Below, in pieces: positions 58,439 to 64,000 of a stretch of 64,000 nucleotides of DNA (positions are counted from its first letter, which is position 1; every line of letters begins with the position of its first letter). Under the pieces are notes generated by a model. The model was not told the origin of the DNA and searched no databases. It saw nothing but the letters and a program-made list of their open reading frames with translations. The stretch is from Kudoa neothunni (taxonomy: Eukaryota > Cnidaria), in contig OZ199838.1 of assembly GCA_964304625.1 (NCBI GenBank), positions 11,656,001 through 11,720,000 of the forward strand. The letters run 5' to 3'. A program made the translations under genes and the position numbers.

Positions 58439-59466
58439 CTAAAAATTGTCATTATCTTGAGTTGGATTAGATGCTGGGGGAAAAATATGTTTGTAACACA
58501 GTTTATAGATTGAACCTCCTTCCTTAGTAACGTTGACTCCTTCATCTGTGACTTTTTGCAGTTTATTATACATAATGTCATCTTCAAGTTCTTTCTCAGT
58601 ACAACGGACAAACAGAGGATGCATTTCAAGTTCTTTTTCAGCGTACTGGAAATAGGCTTCAACATCGGTGGCCAAGTAGAAGCGTCCCTAAAATAGAAAG
58701 TCGAAACAGATACATTCCAATTTTGAATAAAAAACCTCAGGTTTTAATGTGTAGGCATATTCATCTAATAATGATTTCCTAAATTAGATTAAACAAAACG
58801 CTTTAACTCATAAATATATTGCCTTATTATTCGCTGGTTGTGTTTAGAGGGTTTAAAGTGTGGGTCTGGGAAAAGTACAAATATTTTATACAACTAGATC
58901 CAATGAGATAACAAAACTTAAAATGATATAAAAGTGGCATAAATTAACTTGATCTTTGGAAAAATAATTATGATAATATTTCATAGCATTGGTCCTAACA
59001 ACCCAAATATTTTCGCATTCATTTCGAGCTCTAAGTGCTTGTATTTTTTGCTCAACGAAGGAATGAACCTATAATTGATTTTAGAAATATTTTATTTCAT
59101 AACTAAATTAAAAAAAAAACTTTATCTCTAATCTCCATACCAAGCGATAATTGATCTGGAAAAGTTTTGGAAAGATCAACTAAATAAATCTATCCACACA
59201 TAACAATAATTAAACAAAAATATACACAAAAGTCCCCCATAACCACATCCAATATCGACAATTTCGATTTTCTGAGATATTTTATTTTGGAAACTCGGGA
59301 AATATTCGTCCATATTAACGTCATCAGGTTTGAGTGGTCTGAAAAATTAAAAAAATTATAATGAAAATTAATATTGAAATAAATACACTCTGAAATTTCT
59401 GTCAGCACATTGAGATGAGTGAGGACGTTGTCGAAAATCCTTTTTTTTTGGAACTACAACAGACAT
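58439..59466 (-). CDS. METTL1: tRNA (guanine-N7-)-methyltransferase catalytic subunit
   Basis: Seven exons (59387-59466, 59226-59338, 59121-59179, 58949-59068, 58823-58893, 58736-58778, 58439-58687) close in frame to 244 residues. RQRPHSSQCADRNFRV aligns with RQRAHSNPMADHTLRY. VDIGCGYGGLL is the S-adenosylmethionine loop, GMEIRDKV the next acidic strand, and LFPDPHFKPSKHNQRII with LLDEYAYTLKPEG are signatures of the Trm8/METTL1 family. With WDR4 it makes m7G46 in the variable loop of a tRNA subset. Intron 5 (58779-58822) has a GC donor (ATAAG|GCAATA). Other introns are 46-55 nt and GT-AG. The start is the first Met of the frame; a GCGC box lies 11-23 bp upstream. Confidence 0.93.
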
Positions 59467-59476
59467 GTTATATTTA

Positions 59477-59489
59477 ACGCGCTTGCGTA
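59477..59489. promoter_or_regulatory. GCGC box upstream of METTL1
   Basis: ACGCGCTTGCGTA on the plus strand, 11-23 bp before the METTL1 ATG on the minus strand. A second GC-rich patch (CGTATGCGTAGG, TAGCCCGCTGC) follows within 60 bp. Confidence 0.4.
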
Positions 59490-59569
59490 GAAATACGTAC
59501 GATTACAATAAACTTCTCGTATGCGTAGGTAGCCCGCTGCTGTAGAGTCGTGCGTACATGCATATTTTA

Positions 59570-61149
59570 CTCTTGCATCAACAATCAATAATTGACACTA
59601 ATTTCATTCTTATTGTTTATTTTTGAAATAAAATAACTCCGATGATAAATTTGGCATCATTTTTTGATTATTATTTAGATTTATTAATGAAATTCATAAA
59701 TTAGGATTAGGTTGACTAATTCAACATATTATATGAATTTTTAAAAAATGAATTAGGGAATATTTTACTCTTGGATGGCGCATAAAACGAGTTTTTACTA
59801 TTTTTGTTTAATAGTGCTACTTTTAAGTAAAAATATGTGATAATTATAACTATTAAATGTTTTTAGCTTATTTTATTAAATAACTTATAATTGTCTACTT
59901 ATGAAAAGTTTAAGCATAAGTACTATAATAAGGAAAATTACGTACGTGTATTATGTAACAGAATGAAATAAACAAAAATCTGTTTTGTTATTTTAATAGA
60001 TAAAAATAAGGCTATATAATTTTTCATTTAATTCAACATTTTTGTTGCTCTCCTCGTTTTTCGATAAATATTTAAAAAATGAAATTTGAATATTGTGAAA
60101 GTATTTATAAAGAAAAATCCTCGTCACGGATAAAATATTTGAACCTTTTCTTCATGGAAGCATAAAACATCTGTATATATAAGTATAAAATTAGTGAATG
60201 GAATATGCGTTTTTAAAAATAGGAATATTTAATTTTATAAAAAAAATTATTAAGATTTGTTAGAATACTCGGGAATTTAAATATATTTCTTAGATGTGAA
60301 TAATTTTTTCATTTTTCATATTCTCATTTTTACCGAGAAAAATGAAATTGTGCCCGATCAAAACGAAATGAACTCCAGCAACTAAGCTCTAATGATTCAA
60401 TACATACGATACATCATATAAAAAGAATTTTTGTAACAATATAATATTATTTTGATTTATTACGACCATACAATTGATTTATATTAATTACTAATATTTA
60501 GAATACAATGAAACAAGCGAAGTTACCTAAATAAAGATACTAATTCTATTTAAAGCAGTGAGGATGACTGACGTTACGATTATTTGGAAAAACATTCGAT
60601 GGAATCACTCCGAATGACCGTTTCACAATGTTATACATAGATTGTAAGTCTTTGTGGAGTGCAATGAATGCCTTTTTTGAGCATAACATCGATACATTGA
60701 AACATTTTAAAGGAAATAAAAAAATCTATGCTTTCAAATCAGCAATAACAAGAGTTATTATATAGGTCGAATAGACGAAAATTGTTTTCTTCGCCGAAAG
60801 ATATCTGAAAATTAATTAATTAATATTTTGTTTTTACTATATCTTCAAGTGGGGATTAAAAATTATTACTTCAAGTTTCCATTACAAGTTAAAGTTTACG
60901 GTGCTATTTTTAGAAAGGATAAAGTGCGATTCTACTATAGAATCAAGATAACACTATACCAGGGATTTTAGGAAGTTAGATATGAACGATATGGTTGAAA
61001 ATCTTATTTTCCTAGATTACATAGGTTTTGTAATTGTTACAACAGTAGAAAGAATGTACGCAGTTGAAAAAGTAGAGAATGATAATACTGGCAATTTTTC
61101 ACATAATCGTGCGAGAGTATAAGAATCTTAAAATAATTCAAAAAAGATA
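59570..61149. other. AT-rich intergenic region
   Basis: No gene, RNA or repeat recognised. Confidence 0.5.
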
Positions 61150-61151
61150 TA

Positions 61152-62398
61152 CGGTAACGTCTCGATATTGCGAGGTTCGATATAGGGTAGTCGAAGTTTT
61201 TTCCAAATTTCTACAACCAACGTTGTAACCGTTTCGATGTATATAATCTTCTATTTTAGCGTTATTCCCAAAAATATGAAATAACATTTTAAAAACGCAT
61301 TTTTTGTAAAATTCAGGGTCTTGATATTGGACAGTGGTTACTTACAATTTTAATTCGACTAATTCGCTAAATTACACATTCGAACGTTCGGTATTGTGAA
61401 AGGAGAAAGAAATTTTGGTAAAAATTTAGACCTATTCAATAATATGATTCAATTACTTCAATCTTAAATGCCAAATAAATTATTCTATAACGCCGTAGAA
61501 TACAATGAATTCTGTTATTGTGAATTTTATTCAAATTAAAATTAGTTATTCTTCTCTGAATAAAATTTTATCTAATAGATCTGATATAATGAACTCCAAT
61601 GTTGTTCTCACAGTAAACGAAATACAAATAAAAAATACATCCAACTTCAAATTTTTTTATACGACCGGATTGTATCAGAACACCAAAAAAGACAAATATT
61701 CTAGAGTTTTTATCACTGAGAAGGCAAAACTTTTTGCTGATGATCTTAAATCACTGGTTTAAGTGAAACAAAAGGTTTCTACTTAAAAATTTAAAGATTC
61801 TCTGTTGTTTAAAAATTCACCCTTCGCGGAGAAGAGGGGAGAGTTGATGACAATATTGTTAATGATTAGGTAATCAAATTTTATTAGGTAAAAAGTAGAG
61901 ATGAAAAATAAAACATATTAAATCTCGGTGAGACCGCTCTTTCCTAAGAACAATGCACTTAACGAACATATGATATAAAGAAGGAGTTGAATTAAAAGGA
62001 AATGAAACAATCAAAAAACCTGTGATAGAATTATACTGTGCTTAATTTATGGGGATAAAATTCCCACATAGCGCCATGGTAAATTTCAAGAGACCTCCTG
62101 TTTTAAAGGAATTTAGGAATTATCTGTTAAATATTAAGGTTCAAAAACATGGTTGGATGTCTTCAACTATCCTAATGATATTTTAAAAACTCTTGATCAA
62201 AAGTTCGCGAAGAATGAAGTAAAGTTTTTATATTATTAGATCGACGCCTTTTGCATCTTTACTTTAATAATACAAGCAAGATAGTTCGTTTTTTCGTTAA
62301 AAATAAAAATATATTCTAGTGGGGCGTGTGTGAAACCTCGATATTGGGCAGTAAAAAACGCAGGTCCGGATTTAGTGCGCAATATCGAAACCTTACTG
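61152..62398 (+). mobile_element. Tigger (pogo) DNA transposon, decayed
   Basis: Ends CGGTAACGTCTCGATATTGC (left) and CAGTAAGGTTTCGATATTGC (right, inverted) are flanked by TA (61150-61151, 62399-62400). A second copy of the CTCGATATTG word lies inside the right end (about 62336-62345). Coding scraps on the plus strand are an N-terminal HTH region at 61505-61762 (SYSSLNKILSNRSDI; FITEKAKLFADDLKSL) and, around 62090-62270, HGWMSSTIL...LDQKFAKNEVKFL, which corresponds to the block before the second catalytic Asp. The rest is lost to frameshifts and deletion. At 1247 bp it is shorter than the 2065-bp copy, and its repeats differ, so it is another Tigger subfamily. Confidence 0.7.
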
Positions 62399-62487
62399 TA
62401 TTTAAATATTAATCATATTCAAGAGGATATTTTAAAGTAAAGTGACCAGTGGCATGGTAAATAATATTTATTCCTGATTAGTTTTGA

Positions 62488-62552
62488 CTATATTTAATTA
62501 TTTCGGACCCCTAATAACAAAAAGGCAGGTCAGAAATAATTAAATATAATAG
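62488..62552. repeat. 65-bp near-perfect palindrome
   Basis: The left arm ends TTTAATTATTTCGGACC and the right arm begins GGTCAGAAATAATTAAA, about 22 bp each with one mismatch and a short indel, around an 18-nt loop. The core matches 18105-18156. Probably a tiny palindromic MITE. Confidence 0.5.
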
Positions 62553-64000
62553 ATAAATATGTGTATAATTTGTGAATAAGAGTTGTAGGAATTGTAAAAT
62601 TCAAATTATACAAACGTACATGCCTTTAGGATTAAAATTTATACTGAAAATAGTCTCTGATATAGCTAAATCAGTAAAAATCCTTAACGTAAAATGAATT
62701 TGGCTTCCAACTTAAAGAGAAAAATTCGGATTTTTCTCCAGGCCTCGGAGGAAAATTTGAGAAAAACGGTAGAGAACTCCTGCTTTTGGGATTAATATAT
62801 CTTTATATTGACTAATAAATATATCATTATTTTAGATGTAATTCAAAATATTAAAATCGATGTTTAAAAAATTATCGCGAAATGACATATGGAAAAAATG
62901 CACCAATAAAACATGAAAAGTTTTAGGTCATTACAATGAACTATGATTTGAGATTAGACGTAAAGATTTAGCTCTAAAATCACGATATAATAAAAAAGTT
63001 AATTAATTATTCTGACTTATGCTTATTCCATTGAGGACAAAAATATAAAGACCATTCACCAAGGGTCGATTAACTCTCGGAAAACGGTGCTCCAAAAACT
63101 GACGGAGTGACGAAAGGGATACATTATGCATCCCAGAAAATATTCATGTTGTTGCACTTATACGCAAAACACGTCATTTTATATGCTTGGCAATTATTTT
63201 AACATTAAAAAACCACACAAAAATAAAAATAATTTAGTTATATAGTAAGAAACACGCATTTAACTGATAATCATGATTCGCGAAAGAAACGACGAATCAG
63301 CTATATATTCGACAGGAGTATATTTTACAACAAAATAAAACTTCGAATGAACTCTTAGAGGGGGTCAACATTCAGCTTCAAAGTTTTTTCGCAACTCCAT
63401 CGTACCGCCAACAAACTCAGCAGTTGTAGCTTACCAATTATTTTCGTTATTTTCGTTAATTTCATAGATGAATATTGAGATTAATTTGAAAAGGATTTCT
63501 TTTCCAATCAGGAAATCACCTCTTAAATATAACTTTAAACTTAATAATTAGATAAGAAAAAATACTCACTAATCTAAAATAGTGAAGGAAAAATAAAATC
63601 AATTATGTGTGTATGCATACACACATACACTTAACTGAACGATAGTAGTAAAGTATTTTTGAGTTATTTGCATTATTACCTCTCGCACCATATTACGTTA
63701 TTGTTGACTGTTGCTTTATTATTTAAATTGAGATTTTAACATAAAATAAAAAGCCCGCGAATAAATACGTCATTTAAAAAACTTATATATATTAATAATC
63801 ATAATTTTGAGTAAAGTATAATTCTTTTGCTTTGTAGATTTCGTCATATTCTCCACATAAATGGATATCTTACATTCAAAGAATGTTTACCCCAAAGTAG
63901 TCCGTAATTTAAATAGATATATTGAGATTAAATTATTTTATGGACATAAGTTTGATTTCAAATTGAAATTGGGATATTCTAAATTCTTTTTATAATTTAA
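62553..64000. other. AT-rich sequence to window end
   Basis: No gene recognised. It contains a perfect 22-bp palindrome at 63605-63626 centred on ATGCAT with (TG)/(CA) arms. Confidence 0.5.

Noticed and set aside
61505-61762. Independent 85-codon gene
   Set aside because: It is the HTH part of the Tigger transposase that surrounds it.
1-64000. Retroviral, LTR or Polinton-type elements
   Set aside because: No reverse transcriptase, integrase, capsid, envelope or long terminal repeats were recognised; all mobile elements identified are DNA transposons or Helitron-like.

Overview
The window is a very AT-rich animal nuclear genome segment with intron-dense genes. Most introns are 37-60 nt, they begin GT and end AG (two begin GC), and a few are 0.5-2.8 kb. 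BANF1 is a metazoan protein, and PEN-2, METTL1, CWC22, SAMM50, ISCA2, PCNP, FANCM and MSH4 fit an animal. The compact introns, low GC, secreted Kunitz protein and decayed Tigger, piggyBac and Merlin transposons would suit a reduced parasitic animal such as a myxozoan cnidarian. That placement is inference; I cannot confirm it from the window.

Layout. 0-3 kb: decayed Tigger (pogo) transposon and an unassigned exon. 3.2-6.2 kb (-): nine-exon secreted or type I membrane protein with repeated Cys-rich FN3-like domains. 6.3-8.7 kb: two tandem Helitron-like elements and an internally deleted piggyBac. 12.5-13.1 kb (+): PCNP. 13.3-15.5 kb: decayed piggyBac. 16.9-17.9 kb (-): NUDT14-type Nudix hydrolase. 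18.3-21.1 kb: a Merlin transposase gene split by a whole-length piggyBac. 21.7-26.2 kb (+): CWC22. 26.7-27.8 kb: deleted piggyBac. 28.1-30.1 kb: Tigger with intact ends. 30.2-31.7 kb (-): five-domain Kunitz protein. 35.2-40.0 kb (+): SAMM50, followed 55 bp later by ISCA2. 42.2-45.5 kb (+): M13 (neprilysin-like) peptidase. 45.7-46.0 kb (-): BANF1. 49.5-53.1 kb (-): FANCM. 55.9-56.9 kb (-): the 3' part of MSH4. 57.3-57.5 kb: tandem repeat of small hairpins. 57.9-58.2 kb (+): PEN-2. 58.4-59.5 kb (-): METTL1. 61.2-62.4 kb: another Tigger. The remainder is AT-rich sequence without recognisable genes.

Functional themes are housekeeping: splicing (CWC22), mitochondrial outer-membrane assembly and Fe-S maturation (SAMM50, ISCA2), chromatin and nuclear envelope (BANF1), DNA repair and meiosis (FANCM, MSH4), tRNA modification (METTL1), gamma-secretase (PEN-2). 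Three genes encode secreted or surface proteins. Several host genes, and three of the transposases, carry a GC-rich box resembling an NRF1 site (TGCGCA / GCGCnnGCGC) a few tens of bases upstream of the start codon. Exon models were built by hand from splice sites, reading frame and family similarity; those called complete close in frame to an exact codon count.
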